From Burkholderiaceae bacterium (GTDB taxonomy: Bacteria > Pseudomonadota > Gammaproteobacteria > Burkholderiales > Burkholderiaceae_E): 14,459 bases of DNA. A model generated the notes under the pieces. The model saw only the letters and a program-made list of their open reading frames with translations. It made no database searches and had not been told where the DNA came from. The stretch is taken from assembly GCA_023258775.1 (NCBI GenBank), contig JALQWJ010000014.1:1-14459 (forward strand). The letters run 5' to 3'. The position numbers and the translations under genes were made by a program. Every line of letters starts with the position of its first letter. Position 1 is the stretch's first letter. Below are positions 1 to 8,093 of this stretch, in pieces.

Positions 1-548
1 TGGCTGTTGCGAGGCAGGTGATCGCAACCGTGTGCCTGGACGAGTGCTTCAACTGCTATGGGTAGATCCTGAAGTCCGAAACCAGGTCGGGTTGTCACCG
101 CGAGATGGACATAATCAAGCAACTGATCGTAGTGCTTCCAGCTCGCAAGATTTCTTAGCTGGTCAGCCCCAAGAATCATGACACGTCGCTTCTCCGGGTG
201 TTCGAGGGCTAAATCTTTAACAGTATCAATACTGTAGGTAGGCTGTTTGCTTGCTTCAAAGCGCTCGATCTCTCTTGTATCGATGTCAAAGTAAGATCGA
301 TCAGCATTAGCGATCAAACAATTCAACATGGTCAGACGCTGGGTGTTGTCCGCGCGGCGTATGGCGCTGCTGGCTTGCTCAGCTTGCTTTTGCCACGACT
401 GTCCTGTTGGCATTAGCTGAATTCGATCGAGTGCAAGGGCAAGTTTTGCAGCATGTGCAAGGGCAAGATGTCCCAGATGAGGCGGATCAAAGCTGCCACC
501 AAGCCAACCCCAAGTTGGCGCATCAGGGGCGATGTCAGTCAGACCCAA
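1..548 (-). CDS. nadD: Nicotinate-nucleotide adenylyltransferase, 3' end beyond the left edge
   Basis: NadD transfers an adenylyl group from ATP to nicotinate mononucleotide, a cytosolic step of NAD biosynthesis. Reading the minus strand gives one open frame to the left edge, about 182 codons of a family usually 190-220 long, so only the C-terminus is missing. Near the N-terminus is the nucleotidyltransferase motif [11 protein letters not shown] with the HxGH signature. Further on are [11 protein letters not shown] and [19 protein letters not shown], both typical of NadD. No ATG lies before the first motif; the best start is TTG at 548-546, inside the last codons of hemF. The genes would overlap by 10 bp and be translationally coupled. 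The gene closes the yebC-purD-hemF operon as visible here. Identity is secure; the start codon is uncertain. Confidence 0.93.
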   Translation of the reverse strand, partial: MGLTDIAPDAPTWGWLGGSFDPPHLGHLALAHAAKLALALDRIQLMPTGQSWQKQAEQASSAIRRADNTQRLTMLNCLIANADRSYFDIDTREIERFEASKQPTYSIDTVKDLALEHPEKRRVMILGADQLRNLASWKHYDQLLDYVHLAVTTRPGFGLQDLPIAVEALVQAHGCDHLPRNS

Positions 549-1447
549 TCCCTTGCTTGAATCAGTTGGTACAAAGCTGCTTCGGGACTATCCGGTTCTG
601 GATGCCAGTCGTAGCGCCATTTCACAATGGGTGGCATTGACATGAGGATTGATTCGGTACGCCCTTGAGATTGCAGTCCAAACAGGGTTCCGCGATCAAA
701 GACCAGGTTGAATTCCACATAGCGGCCTCGGCGGTATGCCTGGAAATCCCTTTCGCGTTCTCCATAGTCAATCTTGCGGCGTTTTTCAACGATTGGCACA
801 TAAGCGCTCAAAAAAGAATCACCAACAGACCGGGTTAAAGCAAAGGATTCTTCGATGCCTGGGTCGCATAAATCGTCAAAAAAAATGCCACCAATGCCAC
901 GAGCCTCTTTGCGATGTTTCAAAAAGAAATATTCATCACACCAGCGCTTAAAGCGCGGGTACCACTGTGTCCCAAAAGGATCGAGCGCGTTTTTGCATTG
1001 TTGATGAAAGTGTTTGGCATCGTCCTCAAAACCATAATAAGGCGTTAAGTCCATGCCGCCGCCGCACCAGCCAATGGCGTCTTGATGGCCATGATCTCCA
1101 TCAAAGGCCATAAAAAGTCGAACGTTCATATGCACAGTGGGTACATAAGGATTGTGCGGATGCAAAACCAGGGATACTCCCATAGCCTCCCAGCGACGGC
1201 CTGAAAGTTCTGGACGATGCGCGCTCGCGGAGGGCGGCAGTTTATCGCCCATAACATGGGAAAAATTGCATCCTCCCCGCTCAAAAAGAGCACCGGCTTC
1301 GATAACTCGTGAAATACCCCCACCGCCTTCGGGACGGTCCCACTGGTCGAATGCAAACCGATGGCCGTCGAGCTTTTCAAGCTGTTCGATGATGCCCGAT
1401 TGCAGTCCGAGGAAGTACTGCTTTGCTTGGTCCAAGATGCCTGTCAT
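539..1447 (-). CDS. hemF: Oxygen-dependent coproporphyrinogen III oxidase
   Basis: HemF converts coproporphyrinogen III to protoporphyrinogen IX by two oxidative decarboxylations that use O2, late in haem synthesis and in the cytosol. The 302-residue product matches the usual length of about 300. Visible signatures are [20 protein letters not shown] near the N-terminus, HMNVRLF, the [20 protein letters not shown] block in the middle, and the C-terminal run from [20 protein letters not shown] to [12 protein letters not shown]. The gene starts 20 bp after the purD stop with only a weak AGAAAG ribosome site. Its TGA lies inside the beginning of nadD. An O2-requiring enzyme points to aerobic life; whether the anaerobic HemN also exists cannot be seen here. 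Confidence 0.97.
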   Translation of the reverse strand: MTGILDQAKQYFLGLQSGIIEQLEKLDGHRFAFDQWDRPEGGGGISRVIEAGALFERGGCNFSHVMGDKLPPSASAHRPELSGRRWEAMGVSLVLHPHNPYVPTVHMNVRLFMAFDGDHGHQDAIGWCGGGMDLTPYYGFEDDAKHFHQQCKNALDPFGTQWYPRFKRWCDEYFFLKHRKEARGIGGIFFDDLCDPGIEESFALTRSVGDSFLSAYVPIVEKRRKIDYGERERDFQAYRRGRYVEFNLVFDRGTLFGLQSQGRTESILMSMPPIVKWRYDWHPEPDSPEAALYQLIQARDWV

Positions 1448-1467
1448 TGAAGTTGGCTTTCTGAGTG

Positions 1468-2799
1468 CTATAGGCCTGTGCCATTGCTTCGCCTGGCACG
1501 CCAGGCAATGTCTTTACGATATTGTCCACCTTCAAGGCCAATTTGCGCCATGCTCTCGTAGGCGTGCTGTTGAGCAAGTTTGACGCTATCGCCCATGCCA
1601 ACGACACAAAGCACCCGGCCGCCGCTGCTAAGCAACTCACCTCCCTGGTGCTCGGTACCGGCATGAAACACAAAACGCCCATGATCTGCCGAACTGTCGA
1701 GACGTTTGGCCTGTCCCAGACTAAAGGCTGCTCCCTTGTTGGATAAACCACGAATTGGGTCGCCGAGTCGGGGTGCTTGTGGGTAGCCCTTTGAAGCGAG
1801 AACAACGCCGACGGCGTGCCGTCGATCCCAGTGTGCCTCGGTTTGATTGAGCTTGCCGGCAAGTGCTGCCTCGATCAAATCGACCAGATCGCTACGGAGT
1901 CGAACCATGAGCGGCTGGGTTTCCGGGTCGCCGAGGCGGCAATTGAACTCGAGTACGCGGACGCCCTTTTTGGGGTCGATCATTAAGCCTGCATACAAAA
2001 AGCCGAAATAGCGTTGTCCCTCTGCGGCCATTCCCCGAACAGCCTTATTCATCACCTCGCGCATAACGAAGGCGTGAACGTCGGGCGTCACGATGGGCGC
2101 TGGCGAATAGGCGCCCATGCCACCGGTGTTTGGTCCAATGTCACCATCGCCCAAGCGTTTATGGTCCTGACTCGATGCCAGCGCAAGTACGTGTTCCCCG
2201 TCGACCATGGCAATAAAGCTTGCTTCTTCACCAACAAGAAAATCCTCGATGACCACGCGGGCCCCAGCCTGGCCGAAACTTTGATCTTTAAGCATCCAGT
2301 CGATGGCTTGATGCGCCTCCTCAAGGCTCTGAGCAACTACAACGCCTTTGCCAGCTGCCAGACCGTCAGCCTTAACGACAATTGGTGCGCCTTGCGCATC
2401 AACATAACGATGTGCCTCTTCGGGATCGCTAAAGCTTTGATACGCGGCCGTCGGAATGCCCATCCGGGTCATGAACTGTTTGGCAAAGTCTTTCGAGGAT
2501 TCAAGCTGTGCGGCTGCGCGCGTTGGTCCGAAAATGGCGAGCTTGCGGGCTTGAAAGTAGTCGACAATGCCTGCGGCAAGCGGCGCCTCAGGTCCAACCA
2601 CTGTAAAGCGGATCCCTTCGTGTTTCGCAAAGTCTGCTAGCGCAGCATGTTCGCTTAAGTCGAGGTTTTGAACCTTGGGTTCATGGGCGGTACCACCATT
2701 ACCTGGGGCCACATAGACTTGAGTGACTTTTGCAGACTGTGCTAATTTCCAAGCGATGGCGTGTTCACGTCCGCCTGAACCGATGACAAGGAGTTTCAC
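1468..2799 (-). CDS. purD: Phosphoribosylamine-glycine ligase (GAR synthetase)
   Basis: PurD joins glycine to 5-phosphoribosylamine using ATP, the second step of de novo purine synthesis. The 443-residue protein is slightly longer than the usual 420-430. It starts with the family motif [18 protein letters not shown], carries the ATP-grasp lysine region [18 protein letters not shown], then [12 protein letters not shown], and the metal-binding [14 protein letters not shown] near residue 290. The start is GTG at 2799-2797, and its GTGA overlaps the yebC stop by 4 bp, so translation is probably coupled. The extra residues sit at the C-terminus, ending near NGTGL, and have no recognisable motif. 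Confidence 0.97.
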   Translation of the reverse strand: MKLLVIGSGGREHAIAWKLAQSAKVTQVYVAPGNGGTAHEPKVQNLDLSEHAALADFAKHEGIRFTVVGPEAPLAAGIVDYFQARKLAIFGPTRAAAQLESSKDFAKQFMTRMGIPTAAYQSFSDPEEAHRYVDAQGAPIVVKADGLAAGKGVVVAQSLEEAHQAIDWMLKDQSFGQAGARVVIEDFLVGEEASFIAMVDGEHVLALASSQDHKRLGDGDIGPNTGGMGAYSPAPIVTPDVHAFVMREVMNKAVRGMAAEGQRYFGFLYAGLMIDPKKGVRVLEFNCRLGDPETQPLMVRLRSDLVDLIEAALAGKLNQTEAHWDRRHAVGVVLASKGYPQAPRLGDPIRGLSNKGAAFSLGQAKRLDSSADHGRFVFHAGTEHQGGELLSSGGRVLCVVGMGDSVKLAQQHAYESMAQIGLEGGQYRKDIAWRARRSNGTGL

Positions 2800-3524
2800 G
2801 AGTCACCCATCGAAGCATTGGTGTAGACCTCTTGTACGTCGTCGAGGCCTTCGAGTGCGTCAAGCAGCTTTTGCATTTTCTCGGCATCCTCAGCTTGCAA
2901 TGTGATTTCATTATCGGGTTTCATCACAATTGCGGCGATGTCGCTGCGCAAACCTGCAGCATCAAGCGCTTGCCGAATCGGCTCAAAAAGGCCTGGTTCA
3001 CAGACAACCTCGATTGAATCATCGTCTCCCCGAATAACATCATCAGCACCCGAATCAAGCGCAACTTCAATGACTTTTTCCTCTGAGGTGCCTGGGGCGA
3101 AAATGATCTGACCGCAGTGGCGGAACTGAAAAGCCACCGAACCATCGGTACCCAGATTGCCGCCGTATTTTGAGAAAGCGTGACGAACCTCGGCTACCGT
3201 TCGAATTCGGTTATCGGTCATGCAATCAACAATGATTGCTGCGCCTGCAATACCATAACCTTCATAGCGAATTTCTTCATAGTTAGCGCCCTCAAGACCG
3301 CCGGCCCCGCGCGCGATGGCGCGTTGGACTGTGTCCTTGGGCATATTGGCCTCTGAGGCCTTATCCATGGCCAAGCGAAGCCTTGGGTTGGTATCGCTGT
3401 CTCCACCGCCAATGCGCGCAGCGACCGTGATTTCTCGAATGAGACGCGTAAAAAGCTTACCCCGTTTGGCGTCTTGACGTCCTTTCCGGTGCTGAATGTT
3501 GGCCCACTTCGAATGACCGGCCAT
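2796..3524 (-). CDS. yebC: YebC/TACO1-family protein
   Basis: YebC/TACO1 proteins were long annotated as transcriptional regulators; several members are now linked to translation, helping ribosomes through difficult stretches such as polyproline. The product opens with [20 protein letters not shown] and continues with [14 protein letters not shown] and [17 protein letters not shown], all hallmarks of the family, and ends near TNASMGDS. From the ATG at 3524 it has 242 residues, the normal length. A longer in-frame start at 3599 was not used because the family begins at MAGHSKW and an AAGGGA ribosome site lies just before 3524. It is the first gene of the minus-strand operon and overlaps purD by 4 bp. 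Identity is secure; which molecular role applies in this organism is not visible. Confidence 0.96.
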   Translation of the reverse strand: MAGHSKWANIQHRKGRQDAKRGKLFTRLIREITVAARIGGGDSDTNPRLRLAMDKASEANMPKDTVQRAIARGAGGLEGANYEEIRYEGYGIAGAAIIVDCMTDNRIRTVAEVRHAFSKYGGNLGTDGSVAFQFRHCGQIIFAPGTSEEKVIEVALDSGADDVIRGDDDSIEVVCEPGLFEPIRQALDAAGLRSDIAAIVMKPDNEITLQAEDAEKMQKLLDALEGLDDVQEVYTNASMGDS

Positions 3525-3787
3525 GCTTTCCCTTGCTGGTAAACGCCTGCTGGCGCGAGACCTAAATTTTACACCGCAGCGGGTAAGTGAATCGGCCAAA
3601 AGGATGACCTTTATGTCGTAAGGACAAGGCTAAGGCCAGGTTTGCGTCTTCAGCAGCTTTTCATGCCGATCACGCGTCAAGGATCCCGCGCCAATCATCC
3701 CCGATGCCAATCAAGCCCACAAAGCCCAGCTTTCCCACCACAGTATCCCCAGTTTCACCCCGGCTCATAAACCTCTGGAGGCCGCCT
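3525..3787. other. Divergent intergenic region between yebC and cpaC
   Basis: These 263 bp separate the minus-strand yebC operon from the plus-strand secretin gene, so they should hold two outward promoters. On the minus strand TAAAAT within a TGTAAAATTTAG run, about 50 bases before yebC, is a plausible -10 box, but no convincing -35 box is spaced correctly. A small hairpin CGCC-AGCA-GGCG lies in the yebC leader. Towards cpaC there are three GCCRATCA octamers, at 3665, 3690 and 3706, and no clear promoter. I see no credible gene in this stretch. Confidence 0.5.
3776..3781 (+). promoter_or_regulatory. Ribosome binding site of cpaC
   Basis: TGGAGG lies 6 bases before the ATG at 3788. It decides the start in favour of the residue that opens a signal peptide, over an in-frame ATG at 3704 that would add 28 proline-rich residues with no ribosome site of this quality. 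Confidence 0.75.
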
Positions 3788-5125
3788 ATGCAAAGCCGAT
3801 TTCCCAGTTTTCTGATGTTGTGTGCGCTTACTTTGTTTGTGATTTTTCAACACACGCTGGTGAAGGCCGCTCAAGCGGCAGATCTGCACGCAACAATGCC
3901 AGTCGCAACACATTGCGAGCAAGTCTCTGAAGTGATTGCCTTGGCGCTTGGCGAGCCCAAAGCGTTTCGCCTGTCAACGCGAAAAGAGCAGTCGCGTTGG
4001 AACGCACGCCCCGATGTGCTGAGCGTTCAAGCTGGCCCAGGTAACACCCATTTGCTCAGAGGCGAGAGTCCGGGTCAAAGCGAGTTAAGGCTTAGCTTTG
4101 ATTCAGACTCGGACCTTCAGCATTCGAGCTGCAAAGTCTGGCGGGTGGTGGTCGATGTCGACTTGGGACAAGCTCAAGCGCTCATTGCCGACTGGCTTCA
4201 GCAGGAATCGAGGACTTCTGCCTGGTCTTTACCGCAAATCAGGCTGAGCGCTCGAGGTAGGCTGATCGTGATCGAAGGTGAGGTTGCACAAATCGAGCAC
4301 CGTCAGGCCCTCGAGTCCTTGCTAGGCCAGTGGATCCAATCCCAAGCCTTTTCAGGTTTGCGATTAGTCAATTGGATCCATGTTCGACCCGCCGAGCAAA
4401 TCATGTTGGAAGTTCGAATTGCCGAGGTTTCCTCGCGTTTGCTCGACAAGCTCGGGATCGATTGGCAGCTTGGCAAAGAGCAGCCTTACTCAGCGGGCTT
4501 TGGCCAGTGGAGCGCCCAAGCGGGTTTTTCTCGGGGGGCTGCTGCCCTGGTCAAGCTCATGCGCGGTACTGCGGTACTTGGTATTGATGCAGAGGCCTCG
4601 CGCTCGCAGTGGCGATTGCTTGCACAACCCAATCTCATGGCGCAAAGCGGCAGCGAAGCGCAGTTCTTATCGGGGGGTAAAGTGTTCATTCCGATATCCA
4701 TTCAACAAGGTCAGGGTGAGCAAATTAGCGTGAGCACTCGGCTCGATGAGCGTGAGTACGGGGTGAGTCTCAAATTCACGCCGCGCCTGATGGCGGACGG
4801 GAGAATCGAGTTGAAGGTAGCCCCGGAGGTCTCAGAGTTATCCCGCGATGGCGTGATGGTCAGTGCAGGCGAGCGGGGGTCGGTCTTGCCATTGGTGACA
4901 GTACGCAAGGCAAGCACAACCGTCACGCTTGATGATGGAGAGAGCTACGTCGTTGGAGGTCTCATCAATTTTGGCGAAGAGCATGGTCGCCGCGGGCTTC
5001 CAGGTTTGATCGATTCAAGCTTTTTGAATCGTTTAGCTGGTTCGAGCGATCGACACCAGCATCACAGCGAATTGGTCTTTGTTGTTACGCCGCGCAGACT
5101 CATCCGCCATCAAGGAGCCCTTTAA
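3788..5125 (+). CDS. cpaC: Tad/Flp pilus outer-membrane secretin (CpaC/RcpA family)
   Basis: Secretins of this family form the outer-membrane ring through which Tad (Flp) pili or related type II/IV secretion products leave the cell. The 445-residue product starts with a signal peptide: a short basic start, a hydrophobic core at about 7-20, and a likely cleavage after AAQAA near 31. Residues about 48-125 match the pilus-formation N-terminal domain. A BON-like segment with RLIVIEGEVAQ lies near 158-168. The secretin domain fills about 205-437, with EYGVSLKFTP, ELKVAPEVSEL, LDDGESYVVGGLI and the closing ELVFVVTPRRLI. The gene overlaps cpaF by one base (TAATG). In complete tad loci a cpaE/tadZ gene usually lies between cpaC and cpaF, and cpaA/cpaB before; neither is here. 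The family call is firm, assembly of a working pilus is not shown. Confidence 0.92.
   Translation: MQSRFPSFLMLCALTLFVIFQHTLVKAAQAADLHATMPVATHCEQVSEVIALALGEPKAFRLSTRKEQSRWNARPDVLSVQAGPGNTHLLRGESPGQSELRLSFDSDSDLQHSSCKVWRVVVDVDLGQAQALIADWLQQESRTSAWSLPQIRLSARGRLIVIEGEVAQIEHRQALESLLGQWIQSQAFSGLRLVNWIHVRPAEQIMLEVRIAEVSSRLLDKLGIDWQLGKEQPYSAGFGQWSAQAGFSRGAAALVKLMRGTAVLGIDAEASRSQWRLLAQPNLMAQSGSEAQFLSGGKVFIPISIQQGQGEQISVSTRLDEREYGVSLKFTPRLMADGRIELKVAPEVSELSRDGVMVSAGERGSVLPLVTVRKASTTVTLDDGESYVVGGLINFGEEHGRRGLPGLIDSSFLNRLAGSSDRHQHHSELVFVVTPRRLIRHQGAL
5112..5117 (+). promoter_or_regulatory. Ribosome binding site of cpaF
   Basis: A perfect AAGGAG sits 7 bases before the cpaF ATG at 5125, within the last codons of cpaC. 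A strong site plus a one-base gene overlap implies coupled and efficient translation of the ATPase. Confidence 0.8.
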
Positions 5126-6333
5126 TGAACTGGGAAGATAGAAGCATCCAACATCGCGCCATTGAGCGTTTACTCGGTGAGCATGGGCCGCGAGCGCTTG
5201 CCAAAATGAGCCCCGAGCAATTACAGGATCAGCTTCGGGGTGAACTTTCACGTCAATTGACCGAGCAACATGGTTCACTTCAGGCGGAACATTTGCACCG
5301 TATCCAATCTGAGTTGATGGGCTTGGGGCCACTTGAACCCTTGCTTGCTGATAGCAAGGTCGGCGATATTTTGGTGAATGGTCCCAAGGCGATCTGGTAC
5401 GAGCGAGAGGGGCGTTTATACCGAAGTGCGCAACGCTTTGATGACGAGACGCATCTCATGCGCATCATGGATCGCTTAGTCTCGCGAGGTGGCCGACGAA
5501 TCGACGAGTCTTCGCCAATGGCCGATGCAAGGCTGCCCGACGGATCGAGAGTCAATGCCGTGGTTCGGCCTGCGGCGGTCGACGGTCCGCAACTATCGAT
5601 ACGCCGATTTGTCGGTGGTCCCAGGTTGCTCTCCGATTGGGTGTCAGCAGGTAGCATGACGACAGAGGCGGCCGAAATGCTCGGAGATCTGGTCCGCCAG
5701 CGCGCAAACCTGATCATTAGCGGCGGTACTGGGGCTGGTAAAACCTCGCTGCTGAATGCGCTTTCAGCTTGCATTGATCGTGACGAGCGGATCTTAACGC
5801 TTGAGGATGCTGCCGAATTGAGGCTATCGCAACCCCATGTTGTCCGCCTTGAGGCAAGGCCACCCAATCTGGAGGGCAAGGGGGAAATCACCATGCGGAT
5901 GTTGTTACGCAATGCGCTTCGCATGCGGCCTGATCGCTTGATTGTTGGCGAAGTCCGAGGCGACGAGGTCATCGAATTGCTCGCTGCGCTCAACACTGGC
6001 CACCGCGGTTCGATGGGGACAGTGCATGCGAATTCGGCCGCCGATGCCTTGGTACGGCTGGCGTCGATGGCCGCAATCGCCCTTGGACAATCGCATCCAG
6101 AGATGCTTTCCTCGCAAATCCGGGCGGCGGTCGACGTTGTGTTGCATCTTGAACGCAACGGGGATGGCAAAAGGCAACTTTGCAGTATTCACCGCCTACA
6201 GAGCCAAAGTACACAACAAGGCGCTGCGGCAAGTATGCAGCGGTTATGGCCTAAACCGGACGGTATGTCTCAACATCCCTATCGTAGCCAGGTAGCGAAC
6301 GCGCACCGCAAGCCTGAACCTGATGGTGCTTGA
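5125..6333 (+). CDS. cpaF: Tad/Flp pilus assembly ATPase (CpaF/TadA family), unusual C-terminus
   Basis: CpaF/TadA is the cytoplasmic hexameric ATPase that drives extension and retraction of Tad pili through inner-membrane TadB/TadC. Family signatures in order are GLGPLEPLL (about 66-74), DILVNGP (81-87), RIDESSPMADARLPDGSRVN (125-144), Walker A GGTGAGKT (200-207), the Asp box ILTLEDAAEL, Walker B RLIVGEVRG with Glu276, and the His box GHRGSMGTVHAN (292-303). Nothing catalytic is missing. After about residue 357 (RQLCSIHRLQ) the protein departs from the family, which normally goes on to a GMEGD-like segment and a short F-rich end. Instead there are about 45 residues of low similarity, the last 27 or so encoded opposite the 3' end of the cyclase gene. 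No tadB or tadC follows. Either the partners lie elsewhere or this is a deletion remnant kept intact in its motor part. Confidence 0.9.
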   Translation: MNWEDRSIQHRAIERLLGEHGPRALAKMSPEQLQDQLRGELSRQLTEQHGSLQAEHLHRIQSELMGLGPLEPLLADSKVGDILVNGPKAIWYEREGRLYRSAQRFDDETHLMRIMDRLVSRGGRRIDESSPMADARLPDGSRVNAVVRPAAVDGPQLSIRRFVGGPRLLSDWVSAGSMTTEAAEMLGDLVRQRANLIISGGTGAGKTSLLNALSACIDRDERILTLEDAAELRLSQPHVVRLEARPPNLEGKGEITMRMLLRNALRMRPDRLIVGEVRGDEVIELLAALNTGHRGSMGTVHANSAADALVRLASMAAIALGQSHPEMLSSQIRAAVDVVLHLERNGDGKRQLCSIHRLQSQSTQQGAAASMQRLWPKPDGMSQHPYRSQVANAHRKPEPDGA

Positions 6334-8092
6334 TACGCTCAGCGAGTTGTTGATCGAGCAAAATACCATCGGCCGGCGCTTCACGTTGGAGTCGCTCGGC
6401 TCGATTGACAACCTCGCCCAATGCGGTATAGCTTCTTCGCATGGTTGTGCCAAGGTCGCCAACCAGTGCCTCGCCACTTGCCATGCCGATCCTTTTGGAG
6501 AGTCCCGGTGCCGCTTGAATCGCAAGGGCCGCTTGAAGTGCCCGGTCGGCATCATCTGATGCACGCAATGGAGCACCCCAAAAGACCATCAAACCATCGC
6601 CCAAGTACTTGTCAAGTGTCCCGCCGTGCTGATGAACGATCGACGTCCAAGCATCGAGTTGGGTGCGGAGTTTTTGCGCAAATAACTCCGGACTATCCTG
6701 ACGCGCAAGACGCGTTGATCCGACTGCATCGACAAACATAACAACGAGTTGTTCTCGTGATGGCGCAAGGGTTTGGGCAGAGCCTTCCGATAGCAAATGC
6801 TCCAAGACTTTCGGTGGCACATAGTCAGCAAAAAGTCGCCGCAGTCGTCCCGCTGTCTGACGCTCATTGCGCAGACTCCAGGCCAGGCTCGCCAGGGCAC
6901 AAAGTGCGACGGCGATTGGCGGTCCGCCAACCAATTGCAATTGATGCGTGTCAGTCAGCATCAAGGCAAGCAAGGCAAGACCGACCGAGGCAAATAAACC
7001 TATGAGCGCGAGGCTTAGGTAACGACGAAATCGGCAACTTACGACGATGAGCGCCATGCTTAAAAGGCTTAATGCCTGTATGAGTAGCCAGGCCTTCACG
7101 CCAAGCCAGCTTGAGCGGGCGCGTGGATCTTCCTGCGAAATAATATCGAGTAAAGCGGCAGTCGCTTGGGCGTGCACAACCACCCCAGCCTGCGAAGCTG
7201 CCATCGGTGTTGCTACCCGGTCGCTTACACCAAGTGCTGAGGAGCCGATCAGCACAAGGGCGCCTCGAAGCGCACTGATCGGTTCGCGGGCTTCAAAGGC
7301 AAGGTGCGAAGGTACGCTCAGCCAAGCCAGATTTGAGCGTGAGTAGGGAATCGACCAGAATCCCTGGGGGTCGCTTGCCAAGTCCAATACGCCGGTTGAC
7401 AAAACCTGGCCAGCAGGCCACCGGGGTTCCAGCTTGACCTGATCGGGTAGCAGGCCCATGCAGGCCAAGACCGCCAATGACAGCGTAGCCTGCCATTGAT
7501 CGCGATATCGCAAAAGGGGCGGCAGCCTTCTGACCACACCGTCGTCTTCAGGCAGCCAGCTGATATGGCCGGTGCATCGCGGTTGTAAACCTGCATGGTG
7601 TCCAACATGCCCGCTTGCCTGCGCGATTGCGAGGCCCGAAGCAAGTTGAACATGTTTTGGCCAGTGACTGCTCACCTCGCCTGCGTCAGCCGCTTGCGAT
7701 TGGCCAAGACCAAAGGCTTGCGACAAAACAAGTGGATATCGTTCTAAAAGTTGCTGAATGGCGTGGTCGCCTTCCCTATCGCGGGGTTCTGGCAGCACAA
7801 GATCCAAACCGATTGCAGCGACTTGATGTGTTTCAAAAAGTTGCGTCAGTAAATTCGCAAGGGTTTTTCGCTCCCATGGCCAGGCGCCAAGAGCCTTGAG
7901 GCTTGCTTCATCGATATCAACGATGACGACCCGGGATTCAAGGCTGTCACTGGCGCTCATGCGATGCCATTGGTCACCGAGTAAATTTGCAGCTCGTTGC
8001 AGCGTGCTCGGCCAGGGAAGGCCACTGGCAAGCAGTAAGCTCAGCAAACTACCCGCCAAGCCAATGAAAAGGGGTACGCGCCACAGCCCCAT
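6251..8092 (-). CDS. CHASE2-domain class III adenylate cyclase, membrane-bound
   Basis: The 613-residue protein probably makes cAMP from ATP in response to a signal outside the inner membrane. It begins with a transmembrane helix (about 7-25), then a CHASE2 sensor domain (about 35-325, with VVIVDIDEASL and GLDLVLPEP), three helices at about 333-353, 357-380 and 390-406, and a class III catalytic domain (about 448-575). Catalytic residues are present: metal aspartates Asp455 in MFVDAVGST and Asp499 in KYLGDGLMVFWG, purine-contact Lys495, and the Asn563/Arg567 pair in VVNRAERL. Lys495 with Thr556 favours ATP over GTP. The gene starts one base after the crp stop, so the two are co-transcribed and probably coupled. 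Its 3' end overlaps that of cpaF by 83 bp in the opposite sense. The ligand of CHASE2 is unknown. Confidence 0.93.
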   Translation of the reverse strand: MGLWRVPLFIGLAGSLLSLLLASGLPWPSTLQRAANLLGDQWHRMSASDSLESRVVIVDIDEASLKALGAWPWERKTLANLLTQLFETHQVAAIGLDLVLPEPRDREGDHAIQQLLERYPLVLSQAFGLGQSQAADAGEVSSHWPKHVQLASGLAIAQASGHVGHHAGLQPRCTGHISWLPEDDGVVRRLPPLLRYRDQWQATLSLAVLACMGLLPDQVKLEPRWPAGQVLSTGVLDLASDPQGFWSIPYSRSNLAWLSVPSHLAFEAREPISALRGALVLIGSSALGVSDRVATPMAASQAGVVVHAQATAALLDIISQEDPRARSSWLGVKAWLLIQALSLLSMALIVVSCRFRRYLSLALIGLFASVGLALLALMLTDTHQLQLVGGPPIAVALCALASLAWSLRNERQTAGRLRRLFADYVPPKVLEHLLSEGSAQTLAPSREQLVVMFVDAVGSTRLARQDSPELFAQKLRTQLDAWTSIVHQHGGTLDKYLGDGLMVFWGAPLRASDDADRALQAALAIQAAPGLSKRIGMASGEALVGDLGTTMRRSYTALGEVVNRAERLQREAPADGILLDQQLAERIKHHQVQACGARSLPGYDRDVETYRPV

Positions 8093-8093
8093 G

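Noticed and set aside
1377..1862. 161-codon open frame on the minus strand spanning purD and hemF.
   Set aside because: It overlaps two well-identified genes in another frame and has no recognisable features.
2014..2640. 208-codon open frame on the plus strand.
   Set aside because: It lies wholly antisense to purD and shows no family motif.
3544..3557. Hairpin in the yebC leader as a riboswitch or attenuator.
   Set aside because: A four-base-pair stem with no alternative structure or leader peptide is too little to support regulation.
3704..3787. Longer start for the secretin, adding 28 residues.
   Set aside because: The added part is proline-rich and would bury the signal peptide; the ATG at 3788 has a strong ribosome site and begins a normal signal sequence.
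3838..3854. TGTGA-N7-ACACA, similar to a Crp site.
   Set aside because: Wrong spacer length, one half mismatched, and located within the signal-peptide codons of cpaC, after the start.
5280..6170. 296-codon open frame on the minus strand.
   Set aside because: It is antisense to the conserved cpaF, has a Ser/Arg-rich composition typical of shadow frames, and shows no domain.
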